64,000 bases of DNA from Tilletia caries (taxonomy: Eukaryota > Basidiomycota > Exobasidiomycetes > Tilletiales > Tilletiaceae): NCBI GenBank assembly GCA_032718865.1, contig JALUTQ010000005.1, positions 2,418,001 to 2,482,000 of the forward strand, in the 5' to 3' direction. The position numbers and the translations under genes are program-made. The notes beneath the pieces were generated by a model, which was not told where the DNA came from, made no database searches, and was given only the letters and a program-made list of their open reading frames with translations. This document shows positions 30,936 through 43,439 of this stretch, in pieces; the stretch's first letter is position 1; each line of letters starts with the position of its first letter.

Positions 30936-33900
30936 TCAGGTGGCACCGGACGAACTTGCGAACAGCTTCCTCGACTTTCTCGAGAAGGCAGAGATCCACG
31001 CCTCGTCCGTCCGGCGCGTCGCATTTGGCTCGAGCTGCTTGGACCGCTCCATCAGAGACTGCAAGGTGTAGAATAAGGGAAGCAGTCAGTCAGCGTTACG
31101 GTCTCGATAACTCAGCGATTACACTCACCTCATCTTCCACGGCGGTCACAGGCAGATTCATGATGTGCTGTTGCAACGCAGGATCCGAATGACCCCCAGC
31201 GTCGCTGCACTGCTGGCAAGCGATAAAGTTCGACACGTCGTCGTCCATCAGCTGGAACTTGCGCCAGTGCACCGAGCCTTCCAACGGTGTCTTCGACGGA
31301 TTGCCCGCCGAGATCGAGACGAGGTCTTGATAGATGACTCCACTGCAGGAAAGGGACGAATCAAGAGAGAGGTGTCAGTTGTCATCATTTAGCAAGCATA
31401 GCTCTCAGTCTGTTCCACACCAACTCACAGATGCGGAATCGTCCGGCCATTCGAGTTCTGAAGGGCCAGTCGATAGGACGCGTACGACTTGGTGTGACTC
31501 ATCAGCTTCGTCAAGCTGTGGTACTGCTTCAACACCGGCTTCTCCGAGATCGCATTCCACGTGTTCCCCAGCCGGTAGATCGCCTGACTCTCCAAAGCTC
31601 CAATGATGCAGTACAGCGTCGCATAGTCGTTCTCGTTCCGGATCCGCACCGCCACATTCATGAACCGCTCCAACAGTCGACTCCGGTTCTTCAGCTTGCT
31701 CTGCGCCAGAATCATGTTCACAATCCAGGCCGAGATGTAGTTGAAGTGCCGGATCTCTTGCATGCACGGCCCATCCGGTCGCTGTTCGGGAGGAACCAGG
31801 GCGTGCCGGAGCAAGTCGCGCGGCTTGATGTTCATAAAGATCGACCACGCCATCACCGTCAACTCCTGGGCGATCTTGGTGTCCTCGATGTCCAGCAGCG
31901 CATCCGACGCAGCCCGCACTCGAGCCTTCACCGTCGCAGGATCCTGACTCATCATCGACACCTTCGTGCTCATCGAAGCAATGCTCGAACCGGGATTCAG
32001 CAGCGTGTTCGACTCACTGCTCCCTAGCGAAGGTTGCCGGTCATACGAGGCCGACGTCGCCGCCGACGAACTCCGATCACGACCCAGAACGCTGTTCGCA
32101 GTCAGTCGGCCCTTCTCGCCACCGATCGCTCCGCTCGAGTATGACTCCGCCAGCGAGGCAGGCGACGCCATCACGCTCCCACTGTCAGCCCGCGGACGGC
32201 CTGGGGACGTGTGGGAGACATCGAGCGAAGGCAACACCGCAGTGTCCACGCTGAGGCTCCTGTCCGAACCCCCAAGCACCGAGCCAGGGTAGAGAGGCGG
32301 CGGGGTCGAGCCAGGACCGGGCTCGATGTTCAACGGCGGGTAGTCGGCAGCGACCGATGAGGGCCTGTGGCTGTCCAGTCGGACACTCCAGGCCGCATCC
32401 ATATCAGGTGCACCCGCAACCGCCATGAACGAGAACTCCGCTGCCCGGACGACGTCAGCACAATGCCGGTGCTCCAACAGTCGGTAGAAGAAATTCATCA
32501 GAGTCGGATACGTCTCTGGGCCGGACAGATCGCCGGGGTAGTCCTGAACCCATTCTCGCAAAAAGGTGACCATCCTGTTTTGCGCAAGACTCAGATCGTG
32601 TTAATATTTCTGCTGAGAGAGGAAGGGCGGGAAGGACACTAGTGCTGAGAACGTACCTGATCAACGAGTATCGGATCACCTCCTCATCCGATTTTTCTTG
32701 AGTCGTCAGGACTTCGAAACGCGTAATCGCTTGCATGAGCAAGTCGATAGGCTTCGCAAAGCCACGGTAGAAAATCATAAAAGTCGTAGCGAAAGCAGGA
32801 TCTGGAGGGTGCGACCGCAAGCAAGAAGCCAGAATCGGTCAGGTCATGATAGACTGAGCTTTTGAGGGATGCGTGGGGTGGGAAGCCCAGATACTACTCA
32901 CCTTTGTTCGAAACAGCAGAATAGAAAAACTTGTCGTACAATTCATCCACCGAAACGTAGCCGCCAGCCGACTTGGCAGACTGCAGCCCAAGCTGCGCAT
33001 TGAGCATCATCGACCGATGCCGCTGATCCGACGAGCCCTCGTCGTCCGAATTAGACATCGACATCGGCTCCGAGTCATTCGTCGCACTGCTCAACTTCCG
33101 CACCGGTTGGAATGCTTCGCCCCCCTCTCGGATCGCCCGACTCGCCGCATCATGTCCACCGTCGGTGACCATGCCGGCACCAATCTTCATCGAACCGGTG
33201 TGACGGACGTTGGGAACGGAGTAGCCGCGCATCCGTCCGACCTCGGCTGAGTTCATCGCCATGCTCAGCTGGGCAGGAACTGCGCCGGAGCTCAATCCGT
33301 CAGCGCCCACAGGATCTGATTCGCGGGCGGCGACTTGGGAGGCTTGCCGCGAGGCCACTGATCGACCGCCGCTCTTGCCAGCCCTCGCCTTGGCGACACC
33401 TTTGACCAGGTACGAGAAGCAGTTCCGCATCCTCTTCCTGCCTTCTTCCGTGTGCGACGTGCACTCCGCCAGACCGACGTTGTACATCGCCGCCATCTCG
33501 CTCGCATAGTACGGGTTCAGCGCTTTGGGCTCAACGTCGGATTTGCACGCAAGCATGACCGTCCGCACGCCATGGACGGAGAAGTTCTCTGTTGTATTCA
33601 AAGGTGGAAAGACACGTAAGCCACAGCTTCCGATGGGGCACGAAGACAAGACACAGAAGGTAAACTCACCAAGCAGTTCTGACATGCTCCGGAACGAGCT
33701 GACCTCGCTCGCGTCGTAGCAGAGGATGACAGCATCAATGCTCGGCAAGAACTTCGGCCACGAGAACCGCTTCGTCGGCCCATTGAGCAAGACCGCAGCA
33801 TCAATCTCCAAGACCTCGATCGTCCGCTCCGAGTGGTCGACCAGACACATGGTCGAATAGGACGTGACTGCTCAAAAGGAATATATCAGACATCCAGATC

Positions 33901-36900
33901 AGCCCCGCTGTGGAAACCCATCGCGCAAAAAACGACCAAATGCACTCACCCTTCTCCGACAGAGAATTCGGCTTCGAAAGCCCATACTGCTTCAACCCCT
34001 TCTTAATCACCGTAGACTTGCCCGCACTCCGATGCCCCACAACAGCCAACACAAAGCTCGCCGAACTGCGCAAAGGCAACTGAGCCTGCCGATGCAAGCT
34101 CGCCGTACTCCCACTCCGGCTGCGCGTCGTAACGCCGGCGGCGGAACTGGAACTGCCAGCCGAGGCAGCGGCCGTCTGACCAGGAGTGGGCGTAAGCGAA
34201 ATGATCGCCTGCGAAGCGACGCCGAGCGAACGAGCCCTCGCTCGATTCTTGATGCTGACACTCGCCGCACCACCTCCTTCCATGCCATCAGGTATCAGGC
34301 CAGCACCGCCGCCAGAAGAAGAAGCAGAAGAAGACATGGACCCCGCCATCACCGACGGATGGAACGCCAAACTCTTCTCCTTCCCATTCCTCGACGACCC
34401 CCGCCTCGCGAAATTCGGCACCTCCGCCTCCGGCACATCACTCATCTCCAAATCCGGATCCGGATCCGCCTCATGCGCACTACTCACACTCGTATCACTC
34501 CCCGAAACGTCCGTCGCAGCCCTCGAGTGCGCAGAACGTGAGTGGGACGTGTTCGTAGTCCGGTCCGAGATGCCAGCCGACATCGCACGGTCGCGACTGT
34601 GGCTGTGGCTGTTGTTGTGGTGGTGGGACGACGAGCTACCATCGACACCACCAGTCCTCCCACTCGACCCACTCCGTCGGTGCGCGCCGCCGCCGCCCGA
34701 CGAGCCGGACGCCCCCTCGTCCTCGCTGAGCAGCATCTCCACACTCAAACCGGGAGAGTACGGCAGTTCCGGCGGCGCAGGCGTAAGCGAGCTCGTACTG
34801 GCCCGCAGGATCGAAGGTCGTAACGGAGTGAACGTCGTGCCAGGACCAGGAACCGCGCCCATACTCGCCCCCCGCGGCCGTCCGCGGATCGTGTCCTGGT
34901 CAAGCGCATGCGGCCGCAGACCGAAGACGCGGGGTTCGACCAGCTGAAGGTCGGGCGACGGCATGCCCGTCGAGATCTCCATGGGACCACCGAAGGTAGA
35001 CGAAGTGGAAGTCTCGGGCGTAGCAGGCGACTCAATCACGATCGGAGTAACACCATGATACACGCGCATCGGCTGCCCCGTCGACACCGGCGCAAGCGGC
35101 GGCGGCATCTGAGGCATCTCCCGCGCAGCACCCAACATCGAGCCCGTCCTCGTCCGAATCATGAAGCTTGGCCGTTGTTGTTGTTGTTGTTGCGAAGCGC
35201 CAAAAGCAGAAGCAGAAGAACTCGACGACGAGCGCGAATCCGTACTACTCCCACCACCCACGCCCAGCCCCAGCCCCAACCGATCCAACGAGTCCCGCAG
35301 ATCCGAGGAGCGGGACAGGACCAACCCCGCGCCGGGGTCAGCAGAAGACATCGGCAACCCTTCCAACTTGGCCTGCAACGACGCATCCTGCCTCAACGTA
35401 GCCGTCGAGAGCGGATCACCCGCCCGGCCACCCAACAACGGCCGGAACTCAGCACCACCACCCGCCGAACCAGGAGAGCCAGAACCAGCCTCCTCCTCGC
35501 TCCCCCCCGCACCTCGACGGAGTACGTCCCACTCTTTACTCCCCGTCGGAGACCCCGGCGGGGACGACGACGACGAACCACCCGACAGAGCGGCCGACAT
35601 CGACGCCGACATCAGACTGCGTTCGTCCTCCAAGGAAAAGGTGCGCGCACCGTCGTCGACGTTCGGGTCCGTGCTGAACGAGACATCAAACGACGAGTTG
35701 ACCAACGAGCCAGTGTCGTCGAGATTCAGGGACAGCGTGCTGCTGTTCCCATACGAGCCGAGCGAGTCCGAGCCGCCACTCCTTGACGAGCCGAACAGAC
35801 GATCCGACGCTGACGCCTGCTGCCCGTCCAAGACCATCCGTCTCGTGACGCCCGCCATCGTCGAGCCCCTCGGCCTAGTATTCACCACCCTTCCCATCTC
35901 AGGCGACCCCGCCAACGCCCTGCCCCTCCCAGCAGGAACAGGCGACATCGGCACCCCGACCCCGGACTCATTCGCATCAAAGAACGCATCCTCATCTTCG
36001 TCCTCCCCCCCAGTTCCAACCCCAGCCAGGGCAAGGACAGAAGGACTCCGCAGCCCATTCCCATTCGCAGACCGACTCCGCGGAGTATGATTCACAGGCA
36101 CAGGCGTCGTCCGACCCTGTTCACCGGACGGAGGAACACCAAGAGCCGACTCAGCGCCAAGGACGGCCACAGCCATCCGGGGCGTCGTAACCGAGCTCGT
36201 CCCCGTCCTCGACGGCGACACGTTGCTGGAAGAATCACCATCCAACCCAGGGAGGACAGGACTCATCTGCGCCTCGACCACCCGCCGCGCGCCGCCATTC
36301 CGACTACTACTCGAGAACACCCCGGACGCCGTCGCCGTACTCGCACTCAACCGTGGCGAAACCGGAGAGGAAGGTAGCAACAGCGGCGACGTAGGAGGCG
36401 GCATCGTCCTCGTACCCATTCCACCCGACACGCTCGTCCTCCGCGACGCGTTCCCACTGCCGCCCTCCTGCGAGCCCAGCTGACTGCCAAAGTCCAGCGT
36501 CGAGGTCGAGGCGTCCGCAAGTTTGTGGACGGGGGACGTATACGCGCGATGTTTCCTCGTCGTCACCGTGGCGGTGGCGGTGGCCGTGGCATTCGGTTTG
36601 TTGTTAGAATCAGACTCATCCCCAGCCTGATCCTCCGACGTCTGTACATCACTCTCGTCCGCATCCGCCTCTGCCCCTGCCTCAGCACCACCTTCACCAC
36701 CATCCTCATCCTCATCACCCTCCGAATCCGACTCCTCCGGATCCGAGAACCCCCACTCGCCACGACTCATCACACCCCTCCTCCCCTCGTCCGGGTCCAA
36801 ACTGAGCGAGAGCGCCGACGAGCCCGAGATCGAGCGAGGCGTAGGCGGATGGGAAGGATGTGGGGGAAGTATCCCGCCCGAGCCAGCCGACGACGAGACA

Positions 36901-39458
36901 TGCGCAGACATCCGCTTACTCCGTCTCTTCAACTGTTCCGTCAGCGCCTTCCGTCCGCGCCGTTTCGCCTTCGCACCCGCTGTACCACCAACAGGAGAGT
37001 TATTCCGCCCCGAGGGTGAGGGCGAGTGTAGGCTCGAGGAGGTCGTCGTGGAAGTGGAAGTGGAAGTGTCCCCACCGGCGATACCAGCAGCGAGGATGTC
37101 GTTCAGGCGCGGCGAGCGCGGGAGTGTCGTCTGCTCAGGAGAACCCGACGAACCAACAGAATCGACCCCATGCAATCCCCGATGCCCCGCACCAGCGACC
37201 CTCGACACCCCCAAAACAGCAGAATCAGACCGTAACCTCCTCTCACCCCGTCTCTCCGTCCCCGTCCCCGTCCCCGTCCCCACCCTTCCAACCGTCCCAG
37301 CCCCAGGGCCATCCGCCTCCGCCTCCCCACCATCATCATCAGGAAGCACCAAGTCCCCCCCACCAACCGACGAGCGCGGACTCGAGCCGCCGTCCTCCGA
37401 GGGCGGCGCAGTAGCAGGGATCGGCTGCATTCGCCCCGCGTTCCCACTCGCACTCGCAAACGGCGAGCGCGGGTACAGGTTCCCGCTCGTCCCCGAACCG
37501 GGCGAATTGGCGTACCAGGTCCCAGAGGCCGAGGCCGACGCCGACGCAGACGCGGAGTAGGACGCCCCTGCTGCCAGGTCAGCCGTGGAGAACGTGACTT
37601 GGCGCGGGGACGCCGATCGGAGCGGGAGGGAGAGGGTCGAGGAGGAGCCGTACCCCGCGGACCCGGCGTCCGGTAGCGAGAGTCGATTTTTGTTTCGCGC
37701 GTAGGCCCCACCCGCGCTGCCGCTGGAGGGAGTGATGATCGAGCTCAGTCTACCATCACTCCCGCTCCCGCTTCCACCTCCACCTCGATAGGGATAGGCC
37801 GGACCCAAATCATGACTGCGTCGTCCCGGGCTGCGACCGGGACTGCGACTCGAGCTGCGCGCGAGCTCGGAGAAGGGTGCGTCGAGACTGCCTGTGGAAT
37901 CGAGCATGCCGCTATACGACCTTCTATGCGGCGCATTCGCATTCGCATTCAGTCCCGACCCGGATCCGGAGGACGAAGGCCCATCGTCCCCAAAGACAGG
38001 GGCACCCGCCGACGACTCCGCCATATAATAGCTTGCCGCCGCGGCGCCCCTATATTCCCGATCCCGCTGTAGCGCGGGACTGTGCACCACACTCCCATGG
38101 CCGACCGAGCCTCCAATACTGCTGCTGGTGGTAATGGTCGATGCCGAGCGTGCGCGCGGGACCCGGACCGCCGAGGGCGAGAGCGGCACCATCGGACTCG
38201 GACTCGGACCCGGACTGGGCGCAAGAAGGTGTCCGGCGCCGGCGTAGCCGTGGTGGTGGTGGTTGGCGAGGGCGGAGTTCGCATTGGCGAGGATGTCGAC
38301 TCGGGTGCGGAGGTTGGAGGTGCTGGAGACGGAGTTCGAACGTCCTCCCACTCCAGACACGACGCCGCTGCCGTTGACGATACTGGACGGCGCTCCTGCG
38401 GCACTACTTATACTAGGCGGCCGATTCCCACTGAGTAAAGAAGAACCCGCAATGCCGGAGGTGCGAGAGGCGGAACTGCTCCTGCGACCCCTAGGCCGAC
38501 CGACGGGTGCAGCAGCGAGCAGCACATGCGCCGTCCTCGGCGAGAAGTCGAGTGGTGGACCGCTGCCCAAGGTGGAAGAAGAGGAGGAGGAGGACATGGC
38601 CGCACTTGGCTGATCGTACGAAAGCGACGCGGACCCCGCAGGCCTCAATCGCAACCCAAGCCCCAGTCCAATCCCGCTGTTGTTGCTCGAAGAGGGCGGA
38701 CCGCCGACTTCGGAGTCGGTGCCGTACAAAGACGACGCCTTCCCCGACGAGCGCGGGGAGAGCACGACGCTCGAGGTACTCGCGTTGAGATGTCTGCGCA
38801 GGAGTTGGGCGCCTGTATCTTCCGAGACGGAGTGTTTGAGTACGGGCGATGCTGGGCTGGTTGGGCCGAGGACGGGGGTCTTCTCTTCGTCGTGGTTGGT
38901 GGAGATGGAGGTGGAGGGAGGAGTATGATGACTGTGACTCCTGCTGCGACGTAAGGCGGGTACAGGCGGCGGCATCGGCGGAGTGAGGATGCCTCCTTCT
39001 TCCTTGGGATTGGCAGCGGCGTTGTGAGCGTGAGGGGCGCCAAAGCTCCTTGCGCGTGCCCTTGCTTCTGCGTTTGCGAGTTGCGGGGAGGTGGGTAGGA
39101 AGGAGGCGGGTACGGTGCCTTGTCCGATGGAGCTGAAACCTGCGCCGATGCTGTTGAGGCGTGCTGTGGAGTCTGTAGAGGTGTGATCGGCGTTGGGATT
39201 GGGAGAGGTGGGCGTGGATGTGGATGTGGGCATGGTTGTAGTTGTAGTTGTAGTTGTAGTAGTAGGAGCAGCTGTTGCTGTGGTGGTGCTGCTCTTGCGT
39301 GATCGTTCCCAGAGGGCAGCGAGTGCGGCTGTTGCTCCGCCGCGTCTGGTGCGTGCCTCGTTGGGGGATGCTGGTGTGGATGTGAGCTGGTGTATGGGCT
39401 GGTCGGTGGTGTGCTTGGAGACGGCCCAGGCGGCGGAGTCGTAGAACGAGTTGGACAT
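30936..39458 (-). CDS. Giant Ras-like G-domain/RasGEF (CDC25-type) protein
   Basis: Seven exons (39458-33950, 33867-33670, 33588-32902, 32801-32657, 32574-31429, 31342-31129, 31058-30936) join in phase to about 2,673 residues. Residues 1 to about 1,790 are Ser/Gly/Pro-rich and look disordered. Next is a Ras-like domain: P-loop GHRSAGKST, an EVLEID segment where Ras has the DTAGQE loop, VILCYDAS, and LACKSD in place of NKxD. Then come a RasGEF N-terminal domain (DPAFATTFMIFYRGFAKP, VTFLREWVQDYPGD) and a CDC25 catalytic domain (QELTVMAWSIFMNIKPRDLL, FNYISAWIVNMIL, IRNENDYATLYCIIGAL, GVIYQDLVSI, KFQLMDDDV). It should load GTP onto a Ras protein at a membrane. The start MSNSFYDS was preferred; the frame stays open upstream to 39806. 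Confidence 0.88.
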
Positions 39459-39594
39459 CGTGTGTGTGTGTGTATGGGATCCAGGAGAACGCTGTGGAAG
39501 CAGGGAGAGCGGGATGAGCATGCCACAGAGAGCGCAGCACTGAGCACTGAGCACTGACCTGGTCTGGATGATGCAGAGAGCGCGCTGGTTGTGG

Positions 39595-39627
<33 letters not shown>

Positions 39628-40609
39628 GCGATACGCCGGCGCGTGTTGGCACCGAGTAACCAGATACCAGTTACAATACCACAGTTCGTCTCCCTCACTA
39701 CCGTCGACACCGAGGGCGAGAGAGCGACAAGGAACGATGCTGGGAAGTGGGAAATGGACTCCTGCTCATTACAAACTGCACCGGAAACAAAGGACACCGC
39801 AGCCATTATCTAATTACAACACAGTTACAATCTCATCCCACTCTCCCACTCACTCGCTTCTGCACTCGATCTCTTGCGCATGCCAATTCCAATTGCCAAT
39901 CAATCCTCGCCTTCACGCTTCACGCCTTCACGCTTCACAGCCAGCCAGTCACCTAACACCTTCGCTTTGTCCTGATCGCTGATCTGCTCTCCTGGACGCC
40001 GGACTGACTACTGACTGCCAGGCGTAACGAGTAACGACACCGGCCACCAAGACAGGAGAAGCCACGAGTGCAGGACGTGCGCGCCCACTTCCATCTTAGC
40101 GTCAAGATCGCGTCCACCTTCCTAGCCAGAGGCTTGTGCAACCTCCCTGACGAGCACGATTTAGCTGTTTACATACTGCTGATGTATACGTGGCCCGCTG
40201 ATTCCACTCTTTCACTCTTTCTTCCCTCCGTCCTCAACCCGCTCCTTCTCTCTCTCTCTCTCTTCTTCACGCTGTCCTTCAACCATGATGCATAATGCGA
40301 CAGGCCAAGGTCTGTGTCCATTACTCGTGCGTCCCCCCATCGAGAGAGAAAAGGAACAGCCCGTAGGCATGCAGAGGGAGGCGGAGCCCAGGCTGTCTTT
40401 GGTGTGGAGAGAAAGTTATGTACCGAGTCGATGAAAAGGTCCGTAAAAGAAAAGACGTGGAAGGAGTAGCGATTGGGATCCGGTGTGGCAATCCGGACGG
40501 AGGGCGAGCTTCGGCTTCGGACGGAGACCGGACCTTTGCTGAATTCCAAGGGAGACAGGAACGGGAAAAGAGTCCGTGATGGAGAGGAAGAGAAAGGAAA
40601 AAGGGACTT
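39459..40609. other. Intergenic region upstream of the RasGEF gene
   Basis: No gene supported. Includes a short TG repeat just upstream of the chosen RasGEF start (39460-39473) and a (CTG)n run at 39599-39626 that extends the RasGEF frame as poly-Gln if translation began further upstream. Confidence 0.5.
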
Positions 40610-41430
40610 TCAAAGCCCAAGCTGGCCCGCAAGGACAAGCGGCACCGCCGAGACAGCCAACACGCCCCCAAGCATAGCCACAGCGGCGAAGCGACCGGAC
40701 TTCTTCGGGCAGAGCACCGTGCTAGCCCCGTTGATTATGTAGCTGTCGTCCGGGCCGTATGCGTGTCCTTGGATGGGGGCGGGGGCGGCCGCGGTGCCAG
40801 CTAGCGCACTGTGTGGCAGAACAAGATGAGGGAGAGGAGGTTCGGGGTGAGCACGAAAAGCTAGGGCTAGGACGGATGGTCATGGGGGGACAATACCACG
40901 TACCCAGTGACGGCGGAGACGGTGGGGAGACTGGTGGGTGTAAAAGTGGTGGTCGTCACCGTGGCGTTCGCAGCGGGGAGGGTGATGGTCGTGTTGCCCG
41001 AGACGGTGACGTTAGGTCTGGCAGTGGTGGTAGCGTTCCCATTAGGCTGAGCGGCCGCTGTGCTCGTTGCGGGCTGCTGCTGCTGCTGCTGCGTGTTATT
41101 GTTGTTATTATTGGCTGAGGTAGCTGGGGCTGCGTTGGAGGTGGCAGCGGGGGATGATTGAGGAGCGGCCTGCGCTGCGGTTGTGGGTGGAGCGGACGAC
41201 GTGATCTGTATAGGCTGTGCTGCGTTTGCAAGGGGTGTGGCTGCTGCTGCGAGGAGGACGAGGAGGAGGGTGAGGAGGAGGTAGAAGTTGGGCAGCCGTC
41301 TTGAAGCTGTGCTGCTGGAGGAGGAGGAGGAGGAGGGGGAGCGTGTCTGTTGTTGGTACCGCTGCGAGGGTGGCGACGACGGCGAGGCGGGCCGGTGGTT
41401 TGCGTTCCGGGAGAGCAGCGTGGCAGACAT
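40610..41430 (-). CDS. Ser/Thr/Asn-rich secreted or membrane protein, unknown function
   Basis: Two exons: the first from Met at 41430 to about 40903, the second about 40811-40610, joined in phase at TG|ALAGT. The N-terminus is Ser/Arg/Gln-rich, then a strong hydrophobic segment (FYLLLTLLLVLLAAAATPLANA) acts as signal anchor or late signal peptide. The middle is Ala/Thr/Asn/Gln-rich with several N-x-T/S sites (NVTV, NTTIT, NATV). The end has a C-terminal hydrophobic stretch (FAAVAMLGGVLAVSAVPLVLAG), like a membrane anchor or GPI signal. This is the pattern of a small fungal wall or surface glycoprotein. I do not recognise a family. The 5-bp repeat at 41435-41464 lies just upstream. Confidence 0.65.
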
Positions 41431-41434
41431 CCTG

Positions 41435-41464
41435 GGCGAGGCGAGGCGAGGCGAGGCGAGGCGA
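41435..41464. repeat. 5-bp microsatellite (GGCGA)n
   Basis: Six tandem GGCGA units immediately upstream of the start at 41430; probably 5' leader of the glycoprotein gene. Confidence 0.85.
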
Positions 41465-41582
41465 TTCAAAGGCAGCGAGTGAAGACGACAAGGCGAGCGA
41501 TGGAGATGAGTGGCAGGGAGAGCAAGTCTGAAGTCAGTGAGGAGGAGCAGAGGGACTCAGAGGGACGGTAACGCAAGTAACC

Positions 41583-42311
41583 TGAATGTCCCGATCTATG
41601 GTCGATTCGCCCCGAGCATGAGGCGATTGGCCCCGTAAGCGTTTTTTGAATTGAGCCCGTAAGATGAGGCGATTCAGCCCGTAATTATCGGCGACTGAAC
41701 CCATAAACAAAGGCGATTGAGCCCATAAAGATGGTCGATTGGCCCCATAAGGCAGGGGCACTGGCCCCATAAAAATCTCAAATCGCCTTTGGCGACCTTC
41801 CCTGCTTCCAAATCTTCCAGATAAATTATTCTACAGCGGCCAGGGTGCCTGAAGTAACTGTACTGAGCTTCCAGGGTCATATCCGGTCATAGGGGGGCCG
41901 GGATGGCGGTCTTCGGCGACGTAATTCACTTTGAGAGCTCGTCGACGGGCGGAAACGCTTCACAGAAGCTCGACTTGTGTGTGAGTTGAACCCTCTTACA
42001 TACCTGAAGGCCCGACCGGTCGTTTGGACAGTGTTAGTACACACTACCGCTCTATCCGGCTGAAATAGACATTACGGGCTCTGTCCACCATCTTTATGGG
42101 CTCTGTCCACCATCTTTATGGGGCCAATCGACCATCTTTATGGGTTCAATGTACTAATCTTACGGGGTCAATGCACCAAAATTGCGTTTTTTACGGGCTC
42201 AATCGACCATCTTTATGGGGTCACATGACCATCTTTATGGGGTCACTCAACCATAGATCGGGGTCAGTGCCGGGGTGCTCGGGGCGAACCGACCATAGAT
42301 CGGGACATTCA
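41583..42311. mobile_element. Foldback-type element of degenerate ~21-bp repeats
   Basis: A 729-bp structure whose ends TGAATGTCCCGATCTATGGT are inverted copies extending ~36 bp. Each arm (41600-41790 and 42070-42270) is a series of diverged ~21-bp units of the type GGTCGATTGGCCCCATAAAG, pointing inward in opposite orientation. The centre (about 41790-42065) is unrelated unique sequence. I find no clear target duplication. It occupies most of the space between the divergent genes at 41430(-) and 42437(+). Confidence 0.8.
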
Positions 42312-42436
42312 CCCGTTCTCGCTTCCAGCGTCGCAGGCAGTTGGCACTGGGCACTGGTATACTGACAGCATCATCCAGCGCGTACATACACACACACAGA
42401 GCCACACCCACAGCGCGTCCCCAGCAGCAAGCAGCG

Positions 42437-42863
42437 ATGGTCCTCGGCCTCGGCACTCTCTCCCTCGCCCTCCTCCTCCTCACAAACGCAGTCGCCATCC
42501 TCAACGAAGAGCGCTTCCTGGCCCGCATCGGATGGTCCCAGTCCCAGATCCAGCACCAGATCCAGATCCAGATCCAGATGCAGGATCACCAGGGCGCTTA
42601 TGGCTCTGGTCCCATCGGTGGTCCGGGTGAGCCGGGCATCAAGGCCAGACTTGTGAACCTCATCAGTGCGGTCAGGATGCTCATGAGATGTGAGTGTGTT
42701 GTTTTCCACTGAGCGACGCGCATGCAACGCCCCCCCCCGCGCTTGGCTGACCTTTTTTTTACATTCTGTCCATGCTTCTGCGTGCGCGCGTGATGGGCGG
42801 ACGACAGTACCACTCATTGTGATCAACATCGTCGTCATCCTATACCTCCTCATCCTTGGGTGA
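42437..42863 (+). CDS. YOS1: Yos1-like ER-Golgi transport protein
   Basis: Exons 42437-42689 and 42808-42863 join to 102 residues. It shows the full Yos1/IER3IP1 layout: a first hydrophobic segment (LGTLSLALLLLTNAVAIL), the hallmark NEERFLARIGW, a polar loop, KARLVNLISAVRMLMR, and a second hydrophobic segment (PLIVINIVVILYLLILG) at the C-terminus. In yeast Yos1 binds Yip1-Yif1 and is needed for COPII vesicle traffic. Oddity: the loop after IGW carries a Gln-Ile dipeptide run encoded by repeated CAGATC hexamers, longer than the usual compact loop. The start Met fits the conserved N-terminus exactly. Confidence 0.93.
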
Positions 42864-43439
42864 CAGACCCTGCGCGCGAAGAAATCAAATCGGACCTTCC
42901 CCTCCCCTCCCCTCGCAGCGAGCGCAGCGCGCCTGGCAGAAGCTCGGATCGGACGCAGCACGGGCCCAAGCAGGGTGTAGGGAGGAATTTGCACCTCTTC
43001 GAATCAAGATAGACGGCTTACGGTGTCGGACATCAACAGGGGACTCCGCCCGTTCAGCCTCCGATCCTCCCCACTGCGGCCTGGCTCCTGGCTCAGCGCC
43101 GAGGATGCTGCCCTGCAACCACTGTACTTGTACCCCTGAACGATTTCTCCCATTCCACTCTCCGCTCCCCAGCACCTGCTTCTGACCTCGTCCGTCGCGT
43201 GTGGTTGCGATGTATATGTCTGAGTGTGAAGCGTAAATGGCTGTACTACTTGCGTCCCGTGCGCAAGTGAGTGACCGTTAGATTCTGCGACACACAGAGA
43301 GGAAGATCATCGAACTGTCTGCAGTCTGACCATCACTTGCGACGGACTGCGAACCCAACATCGACGCAGCTTCTGCAAATCTCTCCTTCTCTATTCCTCC
43401 CTCTCCCTACGAAGTACGAACCAGAGCAACGCGCGCCAA

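Noticed and set aside
33864..39652. Long open frames on the plus strand and in other minus frames across the RasGEF exon
   Set aside because: They are shadows of the Ser/Gly/Pro-rich coding exon. The 33950-39458 minus frame splices into conserved Ras-like and RasGEF sequence and the others do not.
41980..42065. Pol III-like A and B boxes (TAGAGCGGTAGTG, GGTTCAACTC) on the minus strand in the foldback element centre
   Set aside because: Spacing is possible for a SINE-like promoter, but no tRNA fold or tail was found; too weak to call an RNA gene.
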